Assembly: GCA_030040015.1 (NCBI GenBank)
Contig: JASHUM010000041.1
Location: 1 to 60,543 of the forward strand
Origin: Acidimicrobiales bacterium
GTDB lineage: Bacteria > Actinomycetota > Acidimicrobiia > Acidimicrobiales > UBA8190
Direction: 5' to 3'
Length of the DNA: 60,543 nt
Made by a program: the position numbers and the translations under genes. The first letter of the stretch is position 1; each line of letters begins with the position of its first letter. Shown here piece after piece: positions 52,678 through 60,543 of the stretch. Below the pieces are notes generated by a model. It was not told where the DNA came from. It worked only from the letters and a program-made list of their open reading frames with translations, and made no database searches.

Positions 52678-54536
52678 TCGACGGTGACGGTCTTGGCCAG
52701 GTTGCGGGGGCGATCGACGTCGAGCCCCCGCCCCCTGCCCACGTGATAGGCGAACTGCTGCAGCGGCACCACGTCGACCACGGGCGCGAACAACGGATGC
52801 GTCTCGGGCACCCACAGGACCTCGTCGGCCTGCTCGGCCGTTTCGTCATGCCCGTCGTTGGCCAGGAGCACCACGGTGGCCCCCCGGCTCCGGACCTCGG
52901 CCACGTTGGCCATCATCTTCTCCCACACCGGCGTGCGGGTGGCCACGGCGATGACCACCGTGCCCGGCTCGATGAGGGCGATGGGACCGTGCTTGAGCTC
53001 GCCGGCGGGATACCCCTCGGCCCGCACATAGGCGATCTCCTTGAGCTTGAGCGCACCTTCGAGAGCGACGGGAAGCCCCACGTGGCGGCCGAGGAAGAAG
53101 AAGTCGCGCACGTCCGCGAACCGCTCCGCGACGCGTGCCACGTCGGCGTCGCGATCGAGCGCCTGCTGCACGAGGTCGGGCAGCCCGGCCAGATCGGCCA
53201 GGAGCAAGCGGGCGTCGGCGGGCGACAGGCCGCCGCGCAGCTGGGCCAGGTACAACGCCAGCACCTCGAGGGCGGCGATCTGGGCCAGATGCGTCTTGGT
53301 GGCGGCCACCCCGATCTCGGGACCGGCGTGGGTGTAGAGCACGCCGTCGGCCTCCCGGGCCATGGAGGAATCCACCACGTTGGCCACCACGAGCACCTTG
53401 GCCCCCCATTGGCGCGCCTCGCGCAGGGCCTGCAGGGTATCGATGGTCTCGCCCGACTGACTGACCCCGATGACCAAGGTGCGTTCGTCGAGCACCGGGT
53501 CGCGGTAACGGAACTCCGAGGCGATGTCGACCTCGCAGCCGAGCCGGGCCCAGTGCTCGACGGCGTGCTTGGCCACGAGCCCGGCGTGGTAGCTCGACCC
53601 GCACGCCACCACGAGCACGCGCTCGACCTGGCGCAGCTCGTCGGGTCCGATGCGAAGCTCGTCGAGGAGCAAGGTGCCGTCACCCTGGAGCCGGCCGAGC
53701 AGCGTGTCGCCCACAGCCCGGGGCTGCTCGTGCATCTCCTTGCTCATGAAGTCGGCGAACCCACCCTTCTCGGCCGCTTCGAGGTCGTAGTCGACCGACA
53801 GCTGGGGGACCTCGATGGCTTTGCCGGCCAGGGTCCTGACCCGCATGACCCCGGGCCGGAGCTCCACCACCTGGTCGTCGTCGATGGCGAACAGCGTGCG
53901 GGTGCGTCCCAGGATGGCGGGGATGTCCGAGGCCACGTAGGCCTCGGGGCCGTCCTCGCTGCCTTCACCGTCGGAGACACCCACGATGAGCGGCGACACC
54001 CGGCGCGCCGCCACCAGGGTGCCCGGCTCGCCGGCCCACACCACGGCCACGGCGAAGGCACCCCGAATGTCGCGCAACGTGGCGCGTACCGCCTCGGCCA
54101 GGGAGGCACCGCCGGTCAGCTCGTCCTCGAGCAGGTGGGCGAAGACCTCGGTGTCGGTGTCGGAGCTGAAGACGTGGCCGCCGGCGGCCAGCTTGGCGGC
54201 GAGCTCCCGGTAGTTCTCGATGATGCCGTTGTGGACCACGGCCACCCGGCCGCTGCAGTCGAGATGGGGATGGGCGTTGGCCTCGGTGGGATGCCCGTGC
54301 GTGGCCCACCGGGTGTGCCCGATGCCCGCCGCCGACGGACGGGGAGCGCCGTCCACGATGCGGCGCAGCTCGGCCAGCGAGCTCGTCCCCCGGGCGGCCC
54401 GGGCACGCCACAGCTCGGTGCCGGTCTGCACCACCACCCCGGCCGAGTCGTACCCGCGGTACTCGAGGCGCTCGAGACCCTGGAGGAGCACGTCGGTCAC
54501 GGCCCGCCCCCCGGTCACGCCGATGATGCCGCACAT
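52674..54536 (-). CDS. glmS: Glucosamine-fructose-6-phosphate aminotransferase
   Basis: 620 residues. Cys2 nucleophile of the glutaminase domain (MCGIIGV), two SIS domains, and the C-terminal KTVTVE. Makes GlcN-6-P for peptidoglycan. Begins just after glmM, with a TAGCCT box whose TAG is the glmM stop. No glmS ribozyme is seen in the 7-10 nt available. Confidence 0.96.
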   Translation of the reverse strand: MCGIIGVTGGRAVTDVLLQGLERLEYRGYDSAGVVVQTGTELWRARAARGTSSLAELRRIVDGAPRPSAAGIGHTRWATHGHPTEANAHPHLDCSGRVAVVHNGIIENYRELAAKLAAGGHVFSSDTDTEVFAHLLEDELTGGASLAEAVRATLRDIRGAFAVAVVWAGEPGTLVAARRVSPLIVGVSDGEGSEDGPEAYVASDIPAILGRTRTLFAIDDDQVVELRPGVMRVRTLAGKAIEVPQLSVDYDLEAAEKGGFADFMSKEMHEQPRAVGDTLLGRLQGDGTLLLDELRIGPDELRQVERVLVVACGSSYHAGLVAKHAVEHWARLGCEVDIASEFRYRDPVLDERTLVIGVSQSGETIDTLQALREARQWGAKVLVVANVVDSSMAREADGVLYTHAGPEIGVAATKTHLAQIAALEVLALYLAQLRGGLSPADARLLLADLAGLPDLVQQALDRDADVARVAERFADVRDFFFLGRHVGLPVALEGALKLKEIAYVRAEGYPAGELKHGPIALIEPGTVVIAVATRTPVWEKMMANVAEVRSRGATVVLLANDGHDETAEQADEVLWVPETHPLFAPVVDVVPLQQFAYHVGRGRGLDVDRPRNLAKTVTVE

Positions 54537-54543
54537 GCCGGAA

Positions 54544-54549
54544 AGGCTA
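54544..54549 (-). promoter_or_regulatory. -10 box (TAGCCT) of glmS, embedding the glmM stop codon
   Basis: TAGCCT on the minus strand, 7 nt before ATG 54536. Its TAG (54547-54549) is the glmM stop. Confidence 0.55.
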
Positions 54550-55917
54550 CGACGGCCCGCCTGCCGCCGAGCGCGGGGCGCTCGATCCCGCCACGACGGC
54601 AGCCAGGCGCTGCGCTGCGGCGCTGGCCAGCTCGTGCTCGGGAGCCTCGACCATGACCCGCACCACGGGCTCGGTCCCGCTGGCCCGGAGCACCACCCGG
54701 CCCCGGTCCCCGAGCTGGCCCCGCACCACCTCGAGCTCGTCGCGCACCACCGTCGACTCCACGGCGCCGGCGGGATCTCCCACCGAGACGTTGACGAGCA
54801 CCTGAGGGAGCCGGGTCATCGACGCCGCGGCGAGCTCGGCCAGCGGGCGACCGGCGCGGCGGACGAGGTCGAGCAGCAGCACGGCGGTGAGGATCCCGTC
54901 CCCGGTCGTCGAGCGCCGGCGGAACACGATGTGGCCCGACTGCTCTCCGCCCAGGGCCAGCCCCTCGGCTTCGAGCGCCTCGAGGACGTAGCGGTCGCCC
55001 ACCGGTGTCTCGCGCAGGGCGATGCCTTGCTCGGCCATGGCCAGGTGCAAACCGAGGTTCGACATCACCGTCACCACTACGGCGTCGCCGGCGAGCTCGC
55101 CCCGGCGGGCCAGGTCGGTGGCGAACATGACCAACAGCTCGTCTCCGGTGACCAAGGCGCCGGTGTGGTCCACGGCCACGAGCCGATCGGCGTCACCGTC
55201 GAGGGCCACACCGAGGTCGGCCCGGGCGGCGCGCACCTGGCCCATGAGGAGCTCGGGATGGGTCGACCCACAGCCGTCGTTGATGTTGGAGCCGTCGGGC
55301 TGATCGGCGACGGCGTCGACCGTCGCCCCGAGGCGCCGAAGCACCTCCGGTGCCACCGCGCTCGCCGCCCCGTTGGCGCAGTCGACCACGACGTGCAGTC
55401 CGTCGAGGGCACCGGGCTCCACCTGTGCCACCAGGTGCTCCACGTACTGCGAGCGCGCCTCGGGCGCCTCGCGCAACGTGCCCACCGCCTGGCCGGTCGG
55501 CGGGCGCGTCCGCAACGTCCGGCCCTCGAGGACGCCTTGGAGCTCCTCCTCCACGGCATCCTCCACGGCGTCGGGCAGCTTGAGCCCGCCGGCGGCGAAG
55601 AGCTTCACGCCGTTGTCGGTGAAGAGGTTGTGCGACGCCGAGACCACGGCGGCGGGAATGGCCCGCTCAGCCGACACCCACGCCACCCCGGGAGTGGGCA
55701 GGACACCGAGGTCGATCACGTCGGCCCCCTCACTGGCCAGGCCGGCCGACAACGCCGCCTGGAGCAGCGGTCCCGAACGCCGGGTGTCACGGCCCACGGC
55801 GAAGCAGGCGGCGGGCAGGACCCGGGCGGCGGCCCGTCCCAGGGCCAGCACCACCTCCACCCCCAGCTCGGAGTTGGCCACCCCCCGGATGCCGTCCGTC
55901 CCGAAACGGACGCCCAT
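54547..55917 (-). CDS. glmM: Phosphoglucosamine mutase
   Basis: 456 residues. Phospho-serine in VVSASHNLFTDNG; metal-binding DGDADR; GEQSGH sugar loop; RASGTEPVVRVMVE at the C-terminus. Converts GlcN-6-P to GlcN-1-P. Placed 6 nt after rpsI, so it may be transcribed with the ribosomal genes. Confidence 0.96.
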   Translation of the reverse strand: MGVRFGTDGIRGVANSELGVEVVLALGRAAARVLPAACFAVGRDTRRSGPLLQAALSAGLASEGADVIDLGVLPTPGVAWVSAERAIPAAVVSASHNLFTDNGVKLFAAGGLKLPDAVEDAVEEELQGVLEGRTLRTRPPTGQAVGTLREAPEARSQYVEHLVAQVEPGALDGLHVVVDCANGAASAVAPEVLRRLGATVDAVADQPDGSNINDGCGSTHPELLMGQVRAARADLGVALDGDADRLVAVDHTGALVTGDELLVMFATDLARRGELAGDAVVVTVMSNLGLHLAMAEQGIALRETPVGDRYVLEALEAEGLALGGEQSGHIVFRRRSTTGDGILTAVLLLDLVRRAGRPLAELAAASMTRLPQVLVNVSVGDPAGAVESTVVRDELEVVRGQLGDRGRVVLRASGTEPVVRVMVEAPEHELASAAAQRLAAVVAGSSAPRSAAGGPS

Positions 55918-55923
55918 GGCCCT

Positions 55924-56337
55924 CTACCGCTTCGAGTACTGAGGAGCCTTGCGCGCCTTCTTGAGGCCGTACTTCTTGCTCTCCTTCTCGCGGGCGTCGC
56001 GAGTGAGCAGGCCGGCCTTCTTGAGGGTGGGGCGCAGCTCGGGGTCCACGGCCACGATGGAGCGGGCGATACCCAGACGGAGGGCGCCCGCCTGGCCCGA
56101 CACGCCACCCCCGTCGATGGTGGCGTCGATGTCGTAGCTCTCGGCCACGTTGGCCAGGCGCAGCGGCTCGGTGACGACCATGCGGTGCGTGGCCGAGGTG
56201 AAGTAGTCCTCGAGCTTGCGACGGTTGATGGTGATGGCACCCTGCCCGGGGCGCACCCGTACCCGGGCCACGGCGGCCTTGCGCCGGCCCGTGGTCTGGC
56301 TCAAGGGGGCGGGGCGTTTCTCGGTGCTGGTGGGCAC
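55924..56337 (-). CDS. rpsI: 30S ribosomal protein S9
   Basis: 137 residues from GTG 56337. [13 protein letters not shown] at the start of the domain and the conserved C-terminal [12 protein letters not shown] that reaches the P-site tRNA. Follows rplM by 47 bp as in nearly all bacteria. Confidence 0.97.
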   Translation of the reverse strand: MPTSTEKRPAPLSQTTGRRKAAVARVRVRPGQGAITINRRKLEDYFTSATHRMVVTEPLRLANVAESYDIDATIDGGGVSGQAGALRLGIARSIVAVDPELRPTLKKAGLLTRDAREKESKKYGLKKARKAPQYSKR

Positions 56338-56384
56338 TGCGCTGTTCGTCCTTTCCTTCTTCTCGGCGCGACCTGCGACCCGGC

Positions 56385-56837
56385 TCAGGCCCGCGCCTTG
56401 GCCCGGTCGGGCATCACCAGGGCCTGGGGCTGCTGTGCCTCGTGCGGGTGATCGGGGCCGGCGTAGACCTTGAGCTTGGACAGCTGGGCGCGCCCGAGAC
56501 GGGTGGAGGGGAGCATGCCCCGCACCGCCCGGCGGACCACCTCCTCGGGCTGACGCTCGAGGAGCTCCGCGTACGAGCGCGAACGCAACCCGCCCGGGTA
56601 GCCACTGTGGCGGTAGGCCAGCTTGTCGTCGGCCTTCCCGGCGGTGAGCACCACCTTGGCCGCGTTCACCACGATCACGTGGTCCCCGGTGTCGACGTGC
56701 GGGGCGAAGGTGGGCTTGTGCTTGCCGCGCAGGATCGACGCCACCGTCGTGGCCAGGCGCCCGAGGACCACACCCTCGGCGTCGACCACGTGCCACTGGC
56801 GGGTGATGTCGGCTGGCTTGGGTGAGAACGTGCGCAC
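56385..56837 (-). CDS. rplM: 50S ribosomal protein L13
   Basis: 150 residues from GTG 56837 ([20 protein letters not shown]). Typical GDHVIVVNA and GMLP. The longer start at 56909 is rejected for lack of similarity. A hairpin lies 49-67 bp upstream. Confidence 0.97.
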   Translation of the reverse strand: MRTFSPKPADITRQWHVVDAEGVVLGRLATTVASILRGKHKPTFAPHVDTGDHVIVVNAAKVVLTAGKADDKLAYRHSGYPGGLRSRSYAELLERQPEEVVRRAVRGMLPSTRLGRAQLSKLKVYAGPDHPHEAQQPQALVMPDRAKARA

Positions 56838-56885
56838 GAAGAAGATCCCTGGTCGACGCGTCGGGGGGCGGGCCCGGGCCTGGCC

Positions 56886-56904
56886 GGTGCCCGATACGGG
56901 CACC
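56886..56904 (-). terminator. Hairpin between truA and rplM
   Basis: GGTGCCCG-TAT-CGGGCACC, perfect 8-bp stem, directly after the truA stop. Either a terminator/attenuator for the alpha operon or part of a leader of rplM-rpsI. Confidence 0.5.
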
Positions 56905-56905
56905 G

Positions 56906-57844
56906 TCATGGGCCTTTGGGCCGGTTGACCAGGATATTGGCAGGCCCGACCCCGGGCAAGCCGCCCGTGGGCTCAGGAGAGGGGCCGCCGTCGGCCTCGT
57001 CGTAGTCCACCCCGACCAGGCACAGGCCGTGAGGGGGGGCCACCGTCATGGCCTGGGACCGGTCCCCGGAACGCAGGATGGAGACGACGTCGGCGGCCCG
57101 GCGCCGGCCCCGGCCCACGTCCACCAGCACCCCGACCATGGAACGCACCATCTGGTGGCAGAAGGACCTCGCCACCACGTCGAAGCGCAACAGCCGCTCG
57201 TGCCCGCCTGCGCCGTCGGGCTTGGGCAGCTGCTCGCTCCACCGGGCGTCGAGGACGCGGCGCACGATGGGCTCGTCCCCGTCCGACCCCTGGGGACGCC
57301 GGCAGAAGGCCCGGAAGTCGTGCTCGCCCACCAAGGCGTCGGCGCCGGCGGCCATGGCCCGGAGGTCGAGGGGATGGGGGACGTGCCAGCACCGCCCGTG
57401 GAGCGACGGGTCGGGTGCGGCCGCCTCGAGGACGAGGTAGCGGTACCTGCGGGCCCGCGCCGAGCGACGGGCGTCGAACCCGGGGGGTGCCCACTCGACC
57501 CGGCGGACGACCACGGCCGGGCCGAGCAGGGCGTTGAGGCTCTTGCGCAGCCGCACCAGCTCCGTCCCCGGAGGCACGTCGACGTGGGCCACCTGAGCGG
57601 AGGCGTGCACACCGGCGTCGGTCCGTCCCGCACACGTGATCAGCAGCGGGCGCCGGGCCGCCTTGGCCAGGGCGTCGCCCAGGGCGCCGGCAACGGTGCG
57701 CTGGCCGTCCTGGGCGGCGAACCCTCTGAAGCCGGCGCCGTCGTAGGCGAGCTCGAGCCGCAGGCGGGCCGTCTCGCCGGGAAGCGCCTCGACCCCCCCG
57801 TCCGGCGCCGCGCCGGGCTCGGGACCGGGGTCGAAGAGGGTCAA
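56906..57844 (-). CDS. truA: tRNA pseudouridine synthase A
   Basis: 312 residues from TTG 57844, which overlaps the rplQ stop (TTGA). Catalytic Asp in [21 protein letters not shown] and [11 protein letters not shown]. Modifies U38-40 of tRNA anticodon arms. A common neighbour of rplQ. The start codon is inferred from the coupling; the family N-terminus begins about residue 25, so a start a little later is possible. Confidence 0.9.
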   Translation of the reverse strand: MTLFDPGPEPGAAPDGGVEALPGETARLRLELAYDGAGFRGFAAQDGQRTVAGALGDALAKAARRPLLITCAGRTDAGVHASAQVAHVDVPPGTELVRLRKSLNALLGPAVVVRRVEWAPPGFDARRSARARRYRYLVLEAAAPDPSLHGRCWHVPHPLDLRAMAAGADALVGEHDFRAFCRRPQGSDGDEPIVRRVLDARWSEQLPKPDGAGGHERLLRFDVVARSFCHQMVRSMVGVLVDVGRGRRRAADVVSILRSGDRSQAMTVAPPHGLCLVGVDYDEADGGPSPEPTGGLPGVGPANILVNRPKGP

Positions 57845-58194
57845 ACCAGCTCGATGCGCGCCATGGGCGCGCTGTCGCCCTGGCGCGGGCCCAGCTTGAG
57901 GATGCGGGTGTAGCCCCCGGGGCGCTCCGCGTAGCGGGGCCCGATCTCGGAGAAGAGCTTGTGGGCCATGTCCTTGTCCCTGATGAGGGCGACGACCTGC
58001 CGCTGGCGCTGCACCCCGCCCTTCACGGCGGCGGTGATGCACTTCTCGGCCACCGGGCGCAAGGCCTTGGCCTTGGCCTCGGTGGTCACGAGGGACTCGG
58101 CGGCCACGAGCGAGGCCACCAGGTTGCCCAGCATGGCCTTCTGGTGGGAGGCGTCACCGCCCAGTCGCCGTCCCCGACGAGGAGTGCCGCGCAC
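57841..58194 (-). CDS. rplQ: 50S ribosomal protein L17
   Basis: 117 residues. Begins [21 protein letters not shown], ends ARIELV. Three bp after rpoA. Confidence 0.97.
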   Translation of the reverse strand: MRGTPRRGRRLGGDASHQKAMLGNLVASLVAAESLVTTEAKAKALRPVAEKCITAAVKGGVQRQRQVVALIRDKDMAHKLFSEIGPRYAERPGGYTRILKLGPRQGDSAPMARIELV

Positions 58195-58197
58195 GAC

Positions 58198-59136
58198 TCA
58201 GTCCTTCACCCGCAGGGACAGGCCCCGCTCGTCGAGGCGCTGGATGACCTCGTCGAGCGACTTCTGCCCGAAGTTGGTGATGGCCAACAGGTCCTCGGGG
58301 GTGCGCTCCACCAGCTCGCCGATCGTGTTGACCTGGGCGCGCTTCAAGCAGTTGCGGGGGCGCTCGGACAGGTCGAGGTCCTCGATGGGCAGGTCCAGGT
58401 CGGGCGACCCGCTGGTGGACGTGCCCACTTCACCCAGCTCGAGGCCGTGGGGCTCCTCCTCGAGGTCGGCGACCAGCCCCACGAGCGAGCGCAGGGTGTC
58501 TCCGGCGGAGGCCAGGGCCTCGCGGGGGGAGAGCGAACTGTCCGTCTCGATGTCGAGCACGAGACGGTCGAAGTCCGTGGACTGCTCGACCCGGACCGGC
58601 TCGATGGAGAAGGCGACCCGGCGCACCGGGGAGAAGATCGAGTCCACCGGGATGACCCCGATGGTGTTCGACCGCTTGTTGCGCTCGGCCGAGGCGTATC
58701 CACGGCCCCGCTCCACGGTGACGTCCATGGCCAAGCGGCCCTTGGCGTTGAGGCTGGCGATGTGCAGGTCGGGGTTCAGGACCTCGACGTCGGCCGTGAG
58801 CTGGAGGTCGCCGGCGGTCACGTCCCCCGGGCCCCGCTTGTCGCAACGCAAGGTGACGGGGTCGTCGCTGTGGACCCGGAGGACGATGTCCTTCAGGTTC
58901 AAGATGATGTCGGTGACGTCCTCCTTCACCCCCGGGAGGGTGGTGAACTCGTGGAGGGCGTCGTCGAATCGCACCTGGGTGACGGCGGCGCCGGGGATCG
59001 AGGACAGAAGCGTCCGGCGGAGCGAATTGCCGAGCGTGTGCCCGAAGCCGGGCTCGAGGGGGCTGATGGCGAACCGCTGTTGGTTCGCCTCCTCTTCCCC
59101 GATGGCTTCGACGTTGGGTCGCTGGATGATGAGCAT
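58198..59136 (-). CDS. rpoA: RNA polymerase alpha subunit
   Basis: 312 residues. N-terminal dimer domain (LGNSLRRTLLSS) and C-terminal domain (about 245-310) with ELVERTPEDLLAITNFG that binds UP elements and regulators. Ribosome site CAGGAGA upstream of ATG. Within the alpha operon rpsM-rpsK-rpsD-rpoA-rplQ. Confidence 0.97.
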   Translation of the reverse strand: MLIIQRPNVEAIGEEEANQQRFAISPLEPGFGHTLGNSLRRTLLSSIPGAAVTQVRFDDALHEFTTLPGVKEDVTDIILNLKDIVLRVHSDDPVTLRCDKRGPGDVTAGDLQLTADVEVLNPDLHIASLNAKGRLAMDVTVERGRGYASAERNKRSNTIGVIPVDSIFSPVRRVAFSIEPVRVEQSTDFDRLVLDIETDSSLSPREALASAGDTLRSLVGLVADLEEEPHGLELGEVGTSTSGSPDLDLPIEDLDLSERPRNCLKRAQVNTIGELVERTPEDLLAITNFGQKSLDEVIQRLDERGLSLRVKD

Positions 59137-59169
59137 TGGCGCGTTCTCCTGCGCGTTGGGGGGCGGCGG

Positions 59170-59817
59170 TTACTTGGAGTAGAGCTCGACGATGAGCGAC
59201 TCGCGCACCGGTTCGTCGATGTGCTGGCGCTCGGGCAGCGAGGCCACCCGGACCTGCATGCGGTTTTCCTGGGCCTCCAGCCACAGCGGCATCTGCCGGT
59301 CGAGGGTGTCGAGGTTGCGGCGGACTGCGTACATGTCCCGTGACGACGGCTTGATCGAGACCACGTCCCCCTGGCGGACCCGGTAGCTCGGGATGGTGAC
59401 CCGCTTGCCGTTCACCTGCACGTGGCCGTGGCGCACCAGCTGGCGGGCCTGGGCCCGGCTGGCTCCCCAGGCGGCCCGGAACGTCACGTTGTCCAGGCGC
59501 AGCTCGAGAAGGCGCAGCAGGTTCTCGCCGGTGATGCCCGGCTGGCGGCTGGCCTCGGCATAGACGTTTCTGAACTGGCGCTCGAGCACGCCGTAGATGC
59601 GCCTGGCCTTCTGCTTCTCCCGGAGCTGGGCCAGGTACTCCGAGCCCTGGCGCATCCGGTCCCGGCCGTGCTCGCCCGGAGGGTAGGCGCGGCTGTGGCG
59701 GTCGGTCACCGCCTCGCTCACCGGGCACTTGAGCGAGTAGCACCGCTCGCCCTTCAAGAACAGCTTGGTGCGCTCGCGCCGGCACAGCCGGCACACCGGG
59801 CCCGTGTACCTCGCCAT
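59170..59817 (-). CDS. rpsD: 30S ribosomal protein S4, zinc-binding form
   Basis: 215 residues. Four cysteines in the N-terminus (C9-xx-C12...C26-xxxx-C31) make this the zinc (C+) form. S4 RNA-binding domain includes [12 protein letters not shown]. The TAG stop of rpsK provides part of the ribosome site (TAGGGGAG). Confidence 0.97.
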   Translation of the reverse strand: MARYTGPVCRLCRRERTKLFLKGERCYSLKCPVSEAVTDRHSRAYPPGEHGRDRMRQGSEYLAQLREKQKARRIYGVLERQFRNVYAEASRQPGITGENLLRLLELRLDNVTFRAAWGASRAQARQLVRHGHVQVNGKRVTIPSYRVRQGDVVSIKPSSRDMYAVRRNLDTLDRQMPLWLEAQENRMQVRVASLPERQHIDEPVRESLIVELYSK

Positions 59818-59827
59818 GGTGGCTCCC

Positions 59828-60232
59828 CTAGACCCGGCGCCGCTTCTTGGGGCGGCAGCCGTTGTGGGGAATAGGGGTCACGTCCTTGATCCCGGCCACC
59901 TCGATGCCGGCAGCGGCCAGGGAGCGGATGGCGGTCTCCCGGCCCGAGCCCGGGCCCCGCACGAGCACGTCCACCTTTCGCACGCCGTGCTCCATGGCGC
60001 GATGCGCCGCCTGCTCGGCGGCCAGCTGGGCGGCGAAGGGCGTGGACTTGCGCGACCCCTTGAAGCCGACGTTTCCTGCCGACGCCCACGACAGCACGTT
60101 CCCCTCGTGGTCCGAGATGGACACGATGGTGTTGTTGAACGAGCTCTTGATGTGGGCCACGCCGTAGGCGACGTTCTTGCGCTCGCGCTTTCTGGGGCGG
60201 CGGGCGGCGGTGGACTTCTTGGCGGTGGGCAT
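59828..60232 (-). CDS. rpsK: 30S ribosomal protein S11
   Basis: 134 residues. [29 protein letters not shown], and the C-terminal [22 protein letters not shown] overlaps the rpsM stop by one base (TGATG). Confidence 0.97.
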   Translation of the reverse strand: MPTAKKSTAARRPRKRERKNVAYGVAHIKSSFNNTIVSISDHEGNVLSWASAGNVGFKGSRKSTPFAAQLAAEQAAHRAMEHGVRKVDVLVRGPGSGRETAIRSLAAAGIEVAGIKDVTPIPHNGCRPKKRRRV

Positions 60233-60543
60233 CAGTGCTTCCGGACCTTCTTCTTGCCGGCCACGGTCTTCTTCGGCCCCTTGCGGGTGCGGGCGTTGGT
60301 GTGGGTCCGCTGGCCGTGGACCGGGAGGCCCTTGCGGTGGCGCACGCCCTGGTAGCTGCCGATCTCCATCTTGCGCTTGATGTCCTGGGCCACGTCCCGG
60401 CGCAGGTCGCCCTCGACCTTCACGTTGCCGTCGATCCAGGACCGCAGCCGGGTCACCTCCTCGTCGGTGAGGTCACGGACCCGGGTGTCGGGGTTGGTGC
60501 CGGTGGCCTCGATGGCCTGCTTGGCCAGGGTGGGGCCCACCCC
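60232..60543 (-). CDS. rpsM: 30S ribosomal protein S13, 5' end outside window
   Basis: The last 103 or so residues are present; the frame runs off the right edge at [14 protein letters not shown], so the first 20 or so residues are missing. [20 protein letters not shown] and the basic C-terminus KKKVRKH identify S13. First visible gene of the alpha operon. Confidence 0.95.
   Translation of the reverse strand, partial: GVGPTLAKQAIEATGTNPDTRVRDLTDEEVTRLRSWIDGNVKVEGDLRRDVAQDIKRKMEIGSYQGVRHRKGLPVHGQRTHTNARTRKGPKKTVAGKKKVRKH

Noticed and set aside
54537-54546. glmS ribozyme upstream of glmS
   Set aside because: Only about 10 nt separate glmM and glmS; there is no room for the ribozyme.

Overview
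The window is high-GC DNA from a member of the Actinomycetota. Two WhiB regulators, an actinobacterial Sdh1-type succinate dehydrogenase (order C-A-B), GuaB3, a CIRCE-controlled groES-groEL pair and many leaderless genes all point there. An MreB-bearing lineage such as Acidimicrobiia is a reasonable guess, but it is inference.

Positions 1-3180 are accessory DNA. The 3' end of a putative serine recombinase (1-174, plus) runs into the 3' end of an intact initiator tRNA-fMet gene (153-229, minus), the pattern left by an integrative element at a tRNA attachment site. Upstream of the tRNA lies a 2.9-kb transposon (277-3171). It has perfect 18-bp terminal inverted repeats starting GGTAGTGGG and an 8-bp target duplication (CACCAGGG). 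It carries an IS1-family transposase plus four passengers: a class II Fic AMPylator, a Lys/Arg-rich KGG-motif small protein and two small membrane proteins. Transposase and fic are driven by back-to-back consensus promoters whose -35 boxes overlap, with a palindrome inside the fic promoter.

3192-18762 is chromosomal: a UPF0182 membrane protein, a DivIVA protein with a phage MuF-like cysteine tail, a PDZ-Lon (S16) protease, a HEAT-repeat protein, MreB, a catalytically degenerate HtrA-like PDZ protein coupled to a DUF2342 protein lacking the first His of HExxH, two WhiB genes around glutamate formiminotransferase, and an AAA+/VWA pair. 18961-34816 is central metabolism: sdhCAB, mdh, icd, metF, a universal-stress/FMN-binding fusion, purH-folD, a decayed cyclase gene, an aldo-keto reductase, a GH5-like lipoprotein, and sucC-sucD-purN. 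34926-43034 holds a stand-alone B12-binding subunit, an APH-like kinase with a CrtC-like partner, pcrA interrupted by a 352-residue intein, guaB3 and a Nudix hydrolase.

43060-60543 is a minus-strand block: groES-groEL; the t6A module tsaE-tsaB-rimI-tsaD with a family 4 uracil-DNA glycosylase; alr, nnrD, acpS, glmS and glmM for wall and cofactor synthesis; and the ribosomal/alpha operon rpsM-rpsK-rpsD-rpoA-rplQ-truA-rplM-rpsI, with rpsM cut by the window edge.

Two regulatory habits recur. At least 15 genes have a TANNNT box (often TAGGCT) 6-8 nt before the start codon, the signature of leaderless mRNAs. In three of these the TAG of the box is the stop codon of the upstream gene. Many operon neighbours share 4-nt RTGA or TTGA stop/start overlaps. 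No gene-free stretch exceeds 300 bases; the largest gaps are 18763-18960 and 15139-15301, where I see only promoter and leader space. No rRNA or CRISPR array was seen.
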